Below, one piece after another: positions 1-8,533 of a stretch of DNA of 64,000 nucleotides. A model generated the notes under the pieces. That model saw only the letters and a list, made by a program, of their open reading frames with translations, had not been told where the DNA came from and did not search any database. The position numbers and the translations under genes are program-made. Positions within the stretch are counted from its first letter, which is position 1, and each line of letters opens with the position of its first letter. This DNA is from Micromonospora ureilytica (GTDB lineage Bacteria; Actinomycetota; Actinomycetes; Mycobacteriales; Micromonosporaceae), in NCBI RefSeq assembly GCF_015751765.1, contig NZ_JADOTX010000001.1, positions 930,001 to 994,000 of the forward strand. The letters are read 5' to 3'.

Positions 1-2666
1 CCCTGCCGGGCATCTCGTCCTGCGCGGTCGCCGTGCACACCCCGACCTCGGGTATCGCCCGGCTGATCGGATACGTGGTCACGGCGACAGGCGAGGAGGC
101 CGACGAGGCCGTGCTCCGCGACGCGTTGGGCCGCGCCCTGCCCGTGCACATGGTCCCCGCCCGCGTGCTGACCCTGAGCGCGCTGCCGTTGACACCCAAC
201 GGCAAGCTCGACAGGCGCCGTCTGCCCGCACCGCCGCAGACCGCTGCCACACTGGCCGGCCCCGCGCCGGAGACACCACGGGAGAAGGCGATCGCCGAGG
301 CATGGTCTGCAGTGCTCGGTGTCGCCGACATCGGTCTTGACGACAGCTTCTTCGCCCTCGGCGGGGACTCGTTCGCGGCGCTGAAGGTGGTCCGGCAGAT
401 CACGCCGGCGCCCACGCTGCTCGACCTCTACCAGCAACCGACCGTACGCCGACTCGCGGCACTGCTGGACAGCCGCGTGGAGAACCCGCCCGCCGAGCGG
501 CGGATGCTGCACCGGCTCACCCCGCACGACGCGGACCTCGCCGCCGGTGGCGTGACCGTCGTCGGCGTCCCGTACTCGGGCGGCAGCGCGGTCGCCTACC
601 AGCCGCTGGCGGACGCGCTGCCATCCACCTGGGCGCTACTGGCCGTCGAGCTGCCCGGACACGACTACGCCCGCCCCGACGAGCCGCTGCTGCCCTCGGC
701 CGAGGTCGCCGAGCGGGTGCTCGCCGAGCTGCGGGAGGTCAGCGGACCGGTGCTGCTGTACGGCCACTGCCTCGGCGTCGCCGTCACCATGCAAATCGCA
801 CGGCGCGCCGAGGAGGCGGGCATCGAGCTCGCGGGTGTGGCGCTCGGCGCGGGCTTCCCGACGGCCCGGCTGCCGGGACGAGTCTTCGACTGGTTCTACC
901 GGTTCGTGCCGACCGACGCGCTCACCTCGGACCGCGAGTACCTGGCCTACCTGCGGGGCCGCGGCGGCTTCACCGACGTGGACGACCCGCAGCAGCAGGC
1001 GTTCGTCCTACGCAACGTCCGCCACGACGCCCGCGACGCCGAGGAGTTCTTCACCACCGCCTACGGGGGGCAGACCGCCAGACTGAAGGCTCCCGTACTG
1101 GCCGTCGTGGGCTCACGCGACCGGGTGACCGAGCACTACCAGGAGCGCTTCCACGAGTGGGAGCACTTCGCCGAGGGCGGTGTGCGCCTCGCGGTCCTGC
1201 CCAAGGCCGGGCACTTCTTCGTCAAGTCGCACGCGCAGCCGCTGGCTGCCGAGCTCGTGGCGTTCGCGGGCGGCGCGACGACCGAACCGTTGCCACAGGA
1301 TCAGCAGGCGGGGCCGGCGCCGAGTCTCGCGCGCTTCGCGACCGTCGCTGCCGGTCAGTTCCTCTCGATGATCGGCAGTGGGCTCAGCGCTCTCGTACTC
1401 AGCATCTGGGTCTTCCAACGCACCGGATCCCTCACCGACTTCGCCGTCGTCAACGCGATAGGTCTGCTGCCCGGCATTCTCGTCGGGCCGATCGCCGGCG
1501 CGGTCGCCGACCGTTGGGACCGGCGACGGGTGATGCTCGCCAGCGACACGGTCGCGGGCCTGTCCATGGTGACGCTGGCCGTTGCGGTGTTCGCCGGTGG
1601 CGGCCTGCAGCTCTGGCAGATCTACCTGGCGGTGTCGGTCACCTCGATGGCTGGCGCGTTCCAACGGCCCGCCTACCTCGCGGCCGTCGCCCAACTGGTG
1701 CCCAAACGGTTCCTCGGGCACGCCAACGGCATCAGCCAGCTCGGTGTCTCGGTCGGCACCGTGTTCGCCCCGCTGCTCGGCGCCGGCCTGATCGCCACCG
1801 TCGGTGTTCCCGGCGTGCTGCTCATCGACACCGCCACCTTCATCGCCGGGGTGCTGTCCCTCCTGCTCGTGCGGTTCCCGAACCTGATGTTCCATCGCCG
1901 GGAAGAGGCGTTCCGCACCGAGATCGCCAACGGCTGGCGCTACATCATCCGCCGCCCTGGCCTACGGGCCGCGTTGCGGTTCTTCATCGTCGACCATGCC
2001 TTTTACACGCTCGGCTTCGCCGTCATCACCCCGATGCTGCTCATCGAGCAGAGCCCCGCGGTGCTCGGTCTGGCCCTGGGCGCCGGGGGCGTCGGAGGGC
2101 TCGCCGGCAGTGTCGTCATGGGCGTCTGGGGCGGAACCGTCCGCCGCGCCCACGGCCTCATCCTCTTCATGGGCCTGGCGAGCATCGCGATGACCGTCGT
2201 CGGGCTCGGCGCCAGCCCGGTGTGGGTGATCGTGGGCATGTTCCTGCTGACCTTCGGCGAGTCGCTCGCCGAGGGGCACTGGATCGCCGTCGTGCAGACG
2301 AAGGTCGGCTTCGAGTTGCAGGGCCGCGTCCTGTCGATCTTCATCTCGCTGATGATGCTCACCATGCCGATCGGCTACCTGGTGGTCGGCCCACTCGCCG
2401 AACGGTACGTCCAACCACTGCTCGAACCCGGCGGCCCTCTCGCCGGCACCGTCGGCGAGGTGCTCGGCACCGGACCCGGACGCGGACTCGCGCTGCTGGT
2501 GACCGTCAGCGGCCTGCTGCAACTCGCGTGGGCCGTTCGGGGCTGGCTCGACCGCCGGCTGCGCCTGCTCGAGGACGACCTACCCGACGCCCTCCCACCC
2601 GCCGAGATCGGCTCCCGCGACGACCTGCAGCGCGCGGCCGACGCAGCCCTGTCCACCCCCCGCTGA
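1..2666 (+). CDS. NRPS terminal module fused to MFS exporter (5' end outside window)
   Basis: C-terminal part of a non-ribosomal peptide synthetase. The frame is open to the left edge, so the N-terminal part is missing. Counting from the GTG codon at 33, residues 1-65 end an adenylation domain (motif NGKLDRRRLP), 80-150 are a carrier domain (LGGDSF, Ser113 is the phosphopantetheine site), 174-412 a thioesterase-fold domain, and about 430-850 an EntS/MFS_3-type exporter rich in hydrophobic helices. The thioesterase elbow reads YGHCLG, so the usual nucleophile Ser is Cys246; Asp363 (GSRDR) and His394 (KAGHF) fit the rest of the triad. Likely role: activation of the last amino acid, product release and export by one polypeptide. 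Cys thioesterases are known from some NRPSs, including the beta-lactone-forming obafluorin synthetase; the product here is unknown. The next gene starts 26 nt downstream. Confidence 0.9.
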   Translation, partial: LPGISSCAVAVHTPTSGIARLIGYVVTATGEEADEAVLRDALGRALPVHMVPARVLTLSALPLTPNGKLDRRRLPAPPQTAATLAGPAPETPREKAIAEAWSAVLGVADIGLDDSFFALGGDSFAALKVVRQITPAPTLLDLYQQPTVRRLAALLDSRVENPPAERRMLHRLTPHDADLAAGGVTVVGVPYSGGSAVAYQPLADALPSTWALLAVELPGHDYARPDEPLLPSAEVAERVLAELREVSGPVLLYGHCLGVAVTMQIARRAEEAGIELAGVALGAGFPTARLPGRVFDWFYRFVPTDALTSDREYLAYLRGRGGFTDVDDPQQQAFVLRNVRHDARDAEEFFTTAYGGQTARLKAPVLAVVGSRDRVTEHYQERFHEWEHFAEGGVRLAVLPKAGHFFVKSHAQPLAAELVAFAGGATTEPLPQDQQAGPAPSLARFATVAAGQFLSMIGSGLSALVLSIWVFQRTGSLTDFAVVNAIGLLPGILVGPIAGAVADRWDRRRVMLASDTVAGLSMVTLAVAVFAGGGLQLWQIYLAVSVTSMAGAFQRPAYLAAVAQLVPKRFLGHANGISQLGVSVGTVFAPLLGAGLIATVGVPGVLLIDTATFIAGVLSLLLVRFPNLMFHRREEAFRTEIANGWRYIIRRPGLRAALRFFIVDHAFYTLGFAVITPMLLIEQSPAVLGLALGAGGVGGLAGSVVMGVWGGTVRRAHGLILFMGLASIAMTVVGLGASPVWVIVGMFLLTFGESLAEGHWIAVVQTKVGFELQGRVLSIFISLMMLTMPIGYLVVGPLAERYVQPLLEPGGPLAGTVGEVLGTGPGRGLALLVTVSGLLQLAWAVRGWLDRRLRLLEDDLPDALPPAEIGSRDDLQRAADAALSTPR

Positions 2667-2692
2667 CACCCACCATCGCGAAAGGCCATCAC

Positions 2693-3604
2693 ATGTCCGT
2701 CGACACCCACCTCGAGCACCCCATCGACGCGTACGGGACCCCCCTGATCGACGCGCGGGACCTCGTACCCGGTGCCCGGATCCTCGTCAAGGACGAGACC
2801 CGGTACGCGTCCGGAAGCCACAAGGAACCGGCCGCGCGCCAGGTCGTCGCCCGGGCGATCGCCGAAGGTCGACGGCGCATCGTCATCGCCACCTGCGGTA
2901 ACTACGGACGCGCGATGGCCATGGCCTGCGGCGCCATCGGCATGCCCTGCACCGTCGTGCTGCCCACCGGCTGGAGCGACGGCGGTGCCTTCATGCGCTC
3001 GGCCGGCGCGGACGTGCACCTGATCGACGGCAGCTATGAGGACGCGGTCGACGAGTCCAGGCGACTGGCCACCCTCGACGGCGCGATCGACGGCAACGTC
3101 GACGGACCCTACGTCGAGGCGGTGTTCACCGGCCACGGCACCGTCGCCCACGCCCTGCACGCCGAGCTGGACGAACCGCCGGCGGCGCTGTGGATCCCGG
3201 TCGGCAACGGCACCACAGTCATCGCCGTACACAGGGCGCTGGGTCAGCTCGGGTGGGACGTGCCGCTGCACGGCGTCGGCTCGGCCGGCAACAACCCGCT
3301 GGTGACGAGCTGGCCAGGACCGTACCGGATGCTCCACCCGGACGGCGTCACCACCACCGACCACAACCAGCCGCTTGTCAACTGGCACGCACTGCAGGGC
3401 CCCGAGGCCATCGACGCGATCAGGGCCAGCGGCGGTGCCGTGCACGCGGCCACCGACGACGAACTGCTCACCGCGCGGCACCTGCTCGCCGAGTACGGAG
3501 CCCAACCCACCGCCGCCGGCTCCGTCGCCCTGGCCGGGCTACTCGCTTACGCCCGTAGCACCGAATTGACCGGAACCCACGTCGTCCTGCTCAGCGGCCG
3601 CTGA
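2693..3604 (+). CDS. PLP-dependent enzyme, fold type II (threonine-synthase-like)
   Basis: 303-residue cytosolic PLP enzyme of the TrpB/threonine synthase superfamily. Visible features are the PLP lysine in GSHKEPAAR (Lys44), the Asn-containing loop TCGNYG near residue 89 that resembles the STGN loop of threonine synthases, and a glycine-rich phosphate-binding loop VGNGTT near 170. It is shorter than typical threonine synthases. The ATG at 2693 follows AAAGG at a good distance and lies 26 nt after the NRPS stop, so the two are probably co-transcribed. Inside an NRPS operon its likely role is to supply or modify an amino acid by beta/gamma-elimination or replacement; the substrate cannot be read from sequence. 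A primary-metabolism threonine synthase is less likely given the context. Confidence 0.8.
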   Translation: MSVDTHLEHPIDAYGTPLIDARDLVPGARILVKDETRYASGSHKEPAARQVVARAIAEGRRRIVIATCGNYGRAMAMACGAIGMPCTVVLPTGWSDGGAFMRSAGADVHLIDGSYEDAVDESRRLATLDGAIDGNVDGPYVEAVFTGHGTVAHALHAELDEPPAALWIPVGNGTTVIAVHRALGQLGWDVPLHGVGSAGNNPLVTSWPGPYRMLHPDGVTTTDHNQPLVNWHALQGPEAIDAIRASGGAVHAATDDELLTARHLLAEYGAQPTAAGSVALAGLLAYARSTELTGTHVVLLSGR

Positions 3605-3636
3605 CCCCACCCACACCCGCCTCCGAGGAAACAACC

Positions 3637-4572
3637 ATGACGCTCACCGCCGCGCCCGCGTCCATCCCTACCCCCGCGCCCACCCTGCTGTTCGCCCGCG
3701 CCCGTACCACCGGAGCCGACGAGCGCGTCTTCCTCGGCAAGCTCGGTGTCCTGGCCCTGATCACTGCGGCCGGGGTCACCCTCGCCCTGCGTCCGGAGCC
3801 GGTCGCGGTCGTCGCGGGCGTACTGCTGCTGGCCGCCATGTACACCCACGCGGTCGAGCTCCAACACCAGGTACTGCACCACTCCGCGTTTCGCAGGGCC
3901 TGGCCTCACCGCCTGGTCGGGGTGCCACTCGGCCTCCCACTGTTCGTCGTCTACAGCCACTACCGGGTACGGCACCTGCAGCACCACCGCTTTCTGGGCA
4001 CCCCGCACGACACCGAGTTCTTCGGATTCGACACGCGCCAATCGCTGACGCTCGCCACGCTGCTGCGAGGATCGTTCGACTACTACCGCGTCCTGGTCGT
4101 GCTACGGGACGTCGTCCGCAGCGCGGCCGGTCGGTGGAACTACGAGTTCGGTGACATCAGCCCGAAAATGCGGCGTCACGTCGTGCAGGAGCACCTGGTT
4201 CAGGGCGCCGCAGTTCTCACCGCCACCGGTCTGACCTTCGCCGGTCTCGGTGAGTACGTGTTGCTGCTCTGGGTGCTGCCGGTCGTCGCCGCCGTGCCGA
4301 TGCACTTTCTCGTGGAGCTGCCCGAGCACATTCTGTGCGACACCGAGACCACAGACGTGCTCCACAACACCCGTTCGATCCGTGGTAGCTGGTTGAGTAC
4401 CTGGTACACCAACGGCAACAACCTGCACATCGAGCATCACGCCGCGATGAGTGTGCCCATCAACCAACTCCCCGCCCGGCACGAGGAAACGAGGCGGCTC
4501 GCCAGACACGTCGAGCGGACGTACATCGACTTCTACCGCACGTTATGGCAGGCGCTGCGCGCCCCGAAGTAG
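3637..4572 (+). CDS. membrane fatty acid desaturase/hydroxylase family protein
   Basis: 311-residue integral membrane di-iron oxygenase-type protein. Three His boxes are visible: His71/His77 with HH at 81-82, HYRVRHLQHH at 108-117, and LHIEHH at 263-268. Hydrophobic segments lie at about 35-70, 92-107 and 190-225. Members of this family desaturate or hydroxylate acyl chains or small substrates using O2. The ATG follows GAGGAAACAACC and starts 32 nt after the PLP gene, so it probably belongs to the NRPS operon and tailors an acyl or amino acid building block. The stop codon directly abuts an unrelated broken gene, so this appears to be the last gene of the cluster. Exact substrate is unknown. 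Confidence 0.85.
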   Translation: MTLTAAPASIPTPAPTLLFARARTTGADERVFLGKLGVLALITAAGVTLALRPEPVAVVAGVLLLAAMYTHAVELQHQVLHHSAFRRAWPHRLVGVPLGLPLFVVYSHYRVRHLQHHRFLGTPHDTEFFGFDTRQSLTLATLLRGSFDYYRVLVVLRDVVRSAAGRWNYEFGDISPKMRRHVVQEHLVQGAAVLTATGLTFAGLGEYVLLLWVLPVVAAVPMHFLVELPEHILCDTETTDVLHNTRSIRGSWLSTWYTNGNNLHIEHHAAMSVPINQLPARHEETRRLARHVERTYIDFYRTLWQALRAPK

Positions 4573-4573
4573 C

Positions 4574-5110
4574 TGCCGGTACACCGCGGAGAACCTCGAA
4601 GCCATGATGGGCTCACGTGTGGGGTCGCCGCGGGTTGTCGGCGAAGTCATCGGCGAGGCGGCCCGGCCACCCAAGGTGTGGATGCAGATGAGCACCGCGA
4701 CGATCTATGCGCACCGCTTTGACGCGGCCAACGATGAGTACGGCGGTCTGATCGGCGGTGGAGAGCGCGGTGTGCCCGGGTACTGGGCGTACAGCGTCAA
4801 GATCGCTCAGAATTGGGAACTTGCGCAGGAGCAGGCGGCCACTCCAGATACCCGCAAGGTGGCGCTATGGTCGGCCATGGTGATGAGCCCCGACCCCGGC
4901 GGCGTGTTCGACGTGCTGAGCTGGCCGGCGCGGCTCGGACTCGGCGGACCGGTCGCGGGCCTGCCGGCCACCAGAGCGATGGCTGAGGTCGGCGCGTTCG
5001 CGATGCGCTCGGACACCGAACTGCTGCTGAAGAGCCGGCGGGTCACCCCGGGTCGGCTCTCTGACGCGGGATTCACATTCGGTCATCGCGGTGGCAGACC
5101 GCAGCCGTAG
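4574..5110 (+). pseudogene. truncated TIGR01777/SDR39U1-type epimerase remnant
   Basis: An open frame without its own plausible start encodes stretches that I recognise as TIGR01777-family (SDR39U1/YfcH-like) NAD-binding epimerase: CRYTAENLEAMMGSRV, an MQMSTATIYAHRFD segment, RSDTELLLKSRRV and DAGFTFGH near the end. The N-terminal Rossmann part is absent, because homology begins 2 nt after the desaturase stop. Between GGPVAG and LPATRAMAE roughly 80 residues expected in the family are missing without loss of frame. It therefore carries a 5' truncation and an internal deletion. No ribosome binding site serves it; any translation would be by read-through coupling. Family assignment is from memory of conserved motifs. 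Confidence 0.75.
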
Positions 5111-5207
5111 ACCTGGCGTCACGGCGTCGCCGAGGCTAGCGGCTACGCGCCAAAGCCAAAGTTCCGTTGGTCTGAGCCTTGGGACATGCGGGCGTAGGCT
5201 TTTCGGG

Positions 5208-5603
5208 ATGTGGATCGGCGAGCTGTCCAAGCGCACGGGCGTGAGTCCGCGCTCCCTGCGGTACTACGAGGAGCAGGGCCTGCTGACCAGTTCACGCTCC
5301 GACGCCGGGCAGCGCCACTATTCCGATGCCGAGGTCCAGCGGGTGTCGCTGATCCAGCAGCTGTTCGACGCGGGTATGTCCAGCCGGGTGATCGCGACTG
5401 TGCTGCCGTGTGTGGAGACCCCGAGCGACCCGGCCGTCATAGAGTCGGCGTTCGTGACGATGACGCGCGAGCGTGACCGGATCGACGCCGACATCGCGCA
5501 CCTGATCGAGGCCCGGGATGCGCTCGACGTGCTGATCAGGATCAACCGCCAGCACTCGGCGGAGCTGTCCACGGCCCCGGAACCGGTGACGCGGTCGACT
5601 TGA
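5208..5603 (+). CDS. MerR family transcriptional regulator
   Basis: 131-residue MerR-type regulator. It opens with the classic winged-helix sequence WIGELSKRTGVSPRSLRYYE (residues 2-21), followed by the QRHYSDAEVQRV segment and a C-terminal coiled-coil dimerisation helix (about 80-115). Only a single Cys (VLPCVE) is present, so the SoxR-type iron-sulfur cluster is excluded. Start chosen at the ATG at 5208, where the conserved N-terminus begins. The oxidoreductase gene 107 nt downstream is preceded by a MerR-like stretched promoter with a palindrome, so that gene is the likely target. The inducer is unknown; MerR/quinone-oxidoreductase pairs often respond to reactive organics. Confidence 0.9.
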   Translation: MWIGELSKRTGVSPRSLRYYEEQGLLTSSRSDAGQRHYSDAEVQRVSLIQQLFDAGMSSRVIATVLPCVETPSDPAVIESAFVTMTRERDRIDADIAHLIEARDALDVLIRINRQHSAELSTAPEPVTRST

Positions 5604-5627
5604 TGCTGTGACCCGCGCCTCAGGCAG

Positions 5628-5659
5628 TTGCCCCTCACATCGGTGTGAGAGGTGAGGAT
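5628..5659 (+). promoter_or_regulatory. candidate MerR-type promoter/operator
   Basis: TTGCCC (5628-5633) is followed by a 19-20 nt spacer containing the inverted repeat CTCACA-tcgg-TGTGAG (5634-5649), then a GAGGAT-like -10 (5654-5659). A long spacer with a central palindrome between -35 and -10 is the hallmark of MerR-activated promoters. It lies between the merR-like gene and the oxidoreductase it probably controls. The -10 is weak by eye. Confidence 0.5.
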
Positions 5660-5709
5660 GGCTGCAGAGCCCGGAACCACCGGGTCGGTCACACGGGAGG
5701 CGACAGAGG

Positions 5710-6633
5710 ATGGGACAGGCGTGGGGTTTCAGCAGGTATGGCGGGCCCGAGGTGCAGGAGCTCTTCGATCGTCCTGATCCAGTCCCCGGTCGCGGCGAGG
5801 TGCTGATCCGAGTCGACGTCGCAGGCGTGAATCCTCTCGACTACCTTCTGCGCCTGGGTCTGGTCCCCGGGCTCGACGGCGGGCGTCCGTTTCCGCTTGT
5901 GCTGGGCATGGAGGCAGCGGGAACCGTTCTCGCCCTGGGCGAGGGCGTCGACGGACTCGAGGTGGGTGACGCGGTCTTCGGCTTCGCACTCACCGGTGGC
6001 GGCACCTATGCCGAGACGACGGTGCTGTCCGCACCGAACACCGCGCGCGTCCCGGTGGGCCTGTCCGCGGCCGTGGCGGCAACGCTGCCAGTGGCTGGGA
6101 CGACCGCGGTGGACGTGCTCGACCAACTCGGTCTCCCGGCCGGTGCCACGGTCCTGGTCAACGGGGTCGGGGGCGGGGTCGGCCTCCTCGTCGCCCGGCT
6201 GGCCGTCGAGCGCGAGTTGCGGGTGATCGGCATCGGGAGTACCACCAAGCGCGAGGCCGCCGAGGCCATCGGGGTGCGGTTCGTCGACTACACAGCCGGG
6301 GACGTCGTCGCCACGGCACGCGAGCTGGTACCGGACGGCTTCGACGGGATCGTCGACCTGGTCGGAGGCATCTCGCTGCGGACGGTCGCTCCACTGGCCA
6401 AGGATCCCCGCAACGTCATCTCCGTTGGTGACATGTCTGTGACCGAGATAGGTGGGCGCTCCGTCGAGCGTCGCCTCGACCGCGAGAACCTGGAGCGGTC
6501 CGCCCGGCTGGCCCTCGACGGAGTCCTCACACCCGTGATCACTGCGGTCCATCCACTGTCCGACGCTCCGGCCGCCCTCGCCACCGTCGAGAACGGTCAC
6601 ACTTCGGGCAAGGTTGTCATCAAGGTGGCATGA
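5710..6633 (+). CDS. NADP-dependent zinc-type quinone oxidoreductase
   Basis: 307-residue member of the medium-chain dehydrogenase/quinone oxidoreductase group. The N-terminal GroES-like domain (about 1-115) includes LVLGMEAAGTVLALG, and the Rossmann domain has the NAD(P) loop NGVGGGVGLLVARLA (about 152-166). No catalytic zinc ligand set is obvious, as in zeta-crystallin-like enzymes that reduce quinones or enones with NADPH. The start ATG is preceded by a purine-rich GGAGGCGACAGAGG. It follows the MerR gene in the same direction and carries a MerR-type operator-like promoter, so induced detoxification is the likely role. Substrate unknown. Confidence 0.9.
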   Translation: MGQAWGFSRYGGPEVQELFDRPDPVPGRGEVLIRVDVAGVNPLDYLLRLGLVPGLDGGRPFPLVLGMEAAGTVLALGEGVDGLEVGDAVFGFALTGGGTYAETTVLSAPNTARVPVGLSAAVAATLPVAGTTAVDVLDQLGLPAGATVLVNGVGGGVGLLVARLAVERELRVIGIGSTTKREAAEAIGVRFVDYTAGDVVATARELVPDGFDGIVDLVGGISLRTVAPLAKDPRNVISVGDMSVTEIGGRSVERRLDRENLERSARLALDGVLTPVITAVHPLSDAPAALATVENGHTSGKVVIKVA

Positions 6634-6833
6634 CAAGTGCGTGGCCGACCGACGCCGGAGACCAGATGGCCTCAGCCATTTACTGAAACGGCAGTTGGTC
6701 AGACTCCGGCCGTTGTCCGTTGGGGACGGTCGCCGACAACGCCGGCGCAGTGGTCAGCGACCCACCGCCGACGATCGTGTTGACCATCCCGGCGACGAGC
6801 CCACCCTGAGCAGCGCGCCTGCCTCGCAGGGGG

Positions 6834-7328
6834 TCAGTCCTGGTCGTCCTTCTTGTCGCGGTCCATGGCCAGGTCGAGCGCGAGGACGCTGCCGATGATG
6901 AGCAGCGGGTCGACGTCGGCGGTGACCTGCACCGCGTAGGTGTCCCGGATCGTCAGCCACCGTTTGGAGACCGCGGCCACCTCGACCCCGTCGCGCTCGA
7001 TCACGTACTCGTGGTCGAGCAGGTCACCCTTCATCTCCAGGTCGTCGGACCCCGGCACATCGATGGTGAACTTCTCCCGGAACGGCGTGAGGAGCTTCTT
7101 GCGGACCTCTGCGGCCTTCTCGCCGCCGATCCGGACCTCGTAGGTGGGACGCAGCGCCACCAGGTGCCGGTGCAGAGTGGCGACCTCATGCCCGGAAGCG
7201 TCCTCGATGACGACCTTGTTGCGAACGCTGAACACCTTGCCATCGACGTGGAAAACCTTGGTGCCGTGCTCGTCGAGCACGTCGAAGTCGTCGCCGATCG
7301 AGAAGAACCGCTCCCTGATGACAAACAT
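6834..7328 (-). CDS. LURP-one-related (tubby-like fold) family protein
   Basis: 164-residue protein of the LURP-one-related family (PF04525), beta-rich with a C-terminal hydrophobic helix. Recognisable segments are MFVIRERFFSIGDDFDV at the start, VDGKVFSVRNKVVIED, and LLDHEYVIERDG, closing with a helix DPLLIIGSVLALDLAMDRD. The ATG at 7328 is chosen because family members begin at MFVI/M..RE; an upstream in-frame start would add 29 low-complexity residues. The biochemical function of bacterial members is not established; the fold resembles phospholipid scramblases and tubby proteins. It stands alone, convergent with the oxidoreductase. Confidence 0.8.
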   Translation of the reverse strand: MFVIRERFFSIGDDFDVLDEHGTKVFHVDGKVFSVRNKVVIEDASGHEVATLHRHLVALRPTYEVRIGGEKAAEVRKKLLTPFREKFTIDVPGSDDLEMKGDLLDHEYVIERDGVEVAAVSKRWLTIRDTYAVQVTADVDPLLIIGSVLALDLAMDRDKKDDQD

Positions 7329-7501
7329 GCTTCGATTCTCCCTCACCGTGCGTGGGAGCGCCCGGCCGGCCGCTCTGGACCCGGTCCTCGCCGGCTGACC
7401 CAAAGGGGCTCGCACACTCCACCCTCTACGACGACGATCAGGTCATCCGCAACATCCTGTCCGCTGTCCGAGCGTCATTTCGTAGCTGATCATCGTGGGT
7501 G

Positions 7502-7822
7502 CTATCGAGCAGCTAGATCGTGCCGGCGGCTGTGTGGGTGGTGGGGCGCCTGGTGGTCGACGTTGCCGGTCATGGCGTTGAGGATCGCGGGTAGTTCGGC
7601 CACGGTCTGAGCGGGCAGGCCGGTCACGGTTTCCTCTGCCAGGGCGTGCCACAGCAGCTTGACCTGGTCGGCGAGTGCCCTCCCGCTCTCGGTGAGTTCC
7701 ACGATGCTGGCGCGCTTGTCGAAGGGGCCGGGTTCGCGGCGGACGTGCCCGGAGGCTCCGAGCTTGCGGGTCATGAGCGTGACGCTGGCTGCCGGGATCG
7801 GCCTAGCTATCGGCATAGTCAA
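7502..7822 (-). pseudogene. MarR-family regulator, C-terminal fragment
   Basis: The frame encodes the second half of a MarR winged helix and its dimerisation region: IPAASVTLMTRKLGASGHVR, then FDKRASIVELTESGRALADQ and a helix to VAELPAILNAMTGNVD. The first about 50-60 residues of the family (helices 1-3) are absent, and the sequence upstream of 7822 does not supply them in any frame I checked. It is likely a 5'-deleted remnant and not a functional regulator, although a short DNA-binding peptide cannot be excluded. No partner gene is identifiable next to it. Confidence 0.65.
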
Positions 7823-8017
7823 CCTGCTACTACCGCAACATCGGCGCGGCTGACCGACGTCCGCTCTAAGTAGCCGAATTGAGGTACATGTTGGACCACA
7901 TGCGGCGACTGCGCCGGATCGTCGTCAGTGCCGGTGCCGAGTGTGGTCAGCGCCGCACGTGGCGCCGGAGGTGATCACCGGTGTCCGTTTCCAGGTGCGG
8001 CAGTCGCGCTCGGGTGA

Positions 8018-8533
8018 TCAGTCTGCACGGTCCAGCGTGACCGTGCTGCGCTGGGGGGTGCTCGCCCACAGTGCTTGCAGAGTGGGGTAGTGCTGTAGTT
8101 CCCACTCCGCTTCACCGATCGCGTGGTCGCGGTCGGGGCCGGGTGGACTGAAGTCGAACCCGGTGTTTCCGACACTGAGTTGGTCGAGATCGGCGAGCGC
8201 GGGCGCGTCGGGGAATACCAGATCCAGGCTCACCTGCCAGTATTCTGGCTGGTACCAGTCGGTCTCGGTCCAGGTGTCCCGCACGTTGACGGCGAACTGT
8301 CGGGTGAAGCTCAGGCTTGGGAGCTGGTCGTGCCAGCTGTGCCGGCCCCACTGAACAATGAAGCCGTCGGCGTCGCTGTCCGGTCCTGGCTCTAGGCCAT
8401 CGACCGGCTGGGCAAGAAACTCGCGGAACGCCTTCCACGCGGCCTCGACGTTGTCCACCCGGTCCGGAGTCAGACCGTGTCGGCGTAGTAGTCCGGCCAG
8501 TTCCTCCGGCGAATCACGCCACGCGATACCCAC
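8018..8533 (-). CDS. hypothetical protein, 171 aa
   Basis: Not recognised. It is a soluble acidic protein rich in Trp and aromatic residues, with no signal peptide or membrane segment. The GTG start at 8533 has a strong ribosome binding site (GGGGAGGG, 6 nt spacing) and codon use matches neighbouring real genes. The sequence MGIAWRDSPEELAGLLRRHG followed by a beta-rich C-terminal half resembles small actinobacterial orphan or immunity-type proteins, but I cannot name a family. It lies within a stretch of orphan genes and gene fragments. Confidence 0.65.
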   Translation of the reverse strand: MGIAWRDSPEELAGLLRRHGLTPDRVDNVEAAWKAFREFLAQPVDGLEPGPDSDADGFIVQWGRHSWHDQLPSLSFTRQFAVNVRDTWTETDWYQPEYWQVSLDLVFPDAPALADLDQLSVGNTGFDFSPPGPDRDHAIGEAEWELQHYPTLQALWASTPQRSTVTLDRAD

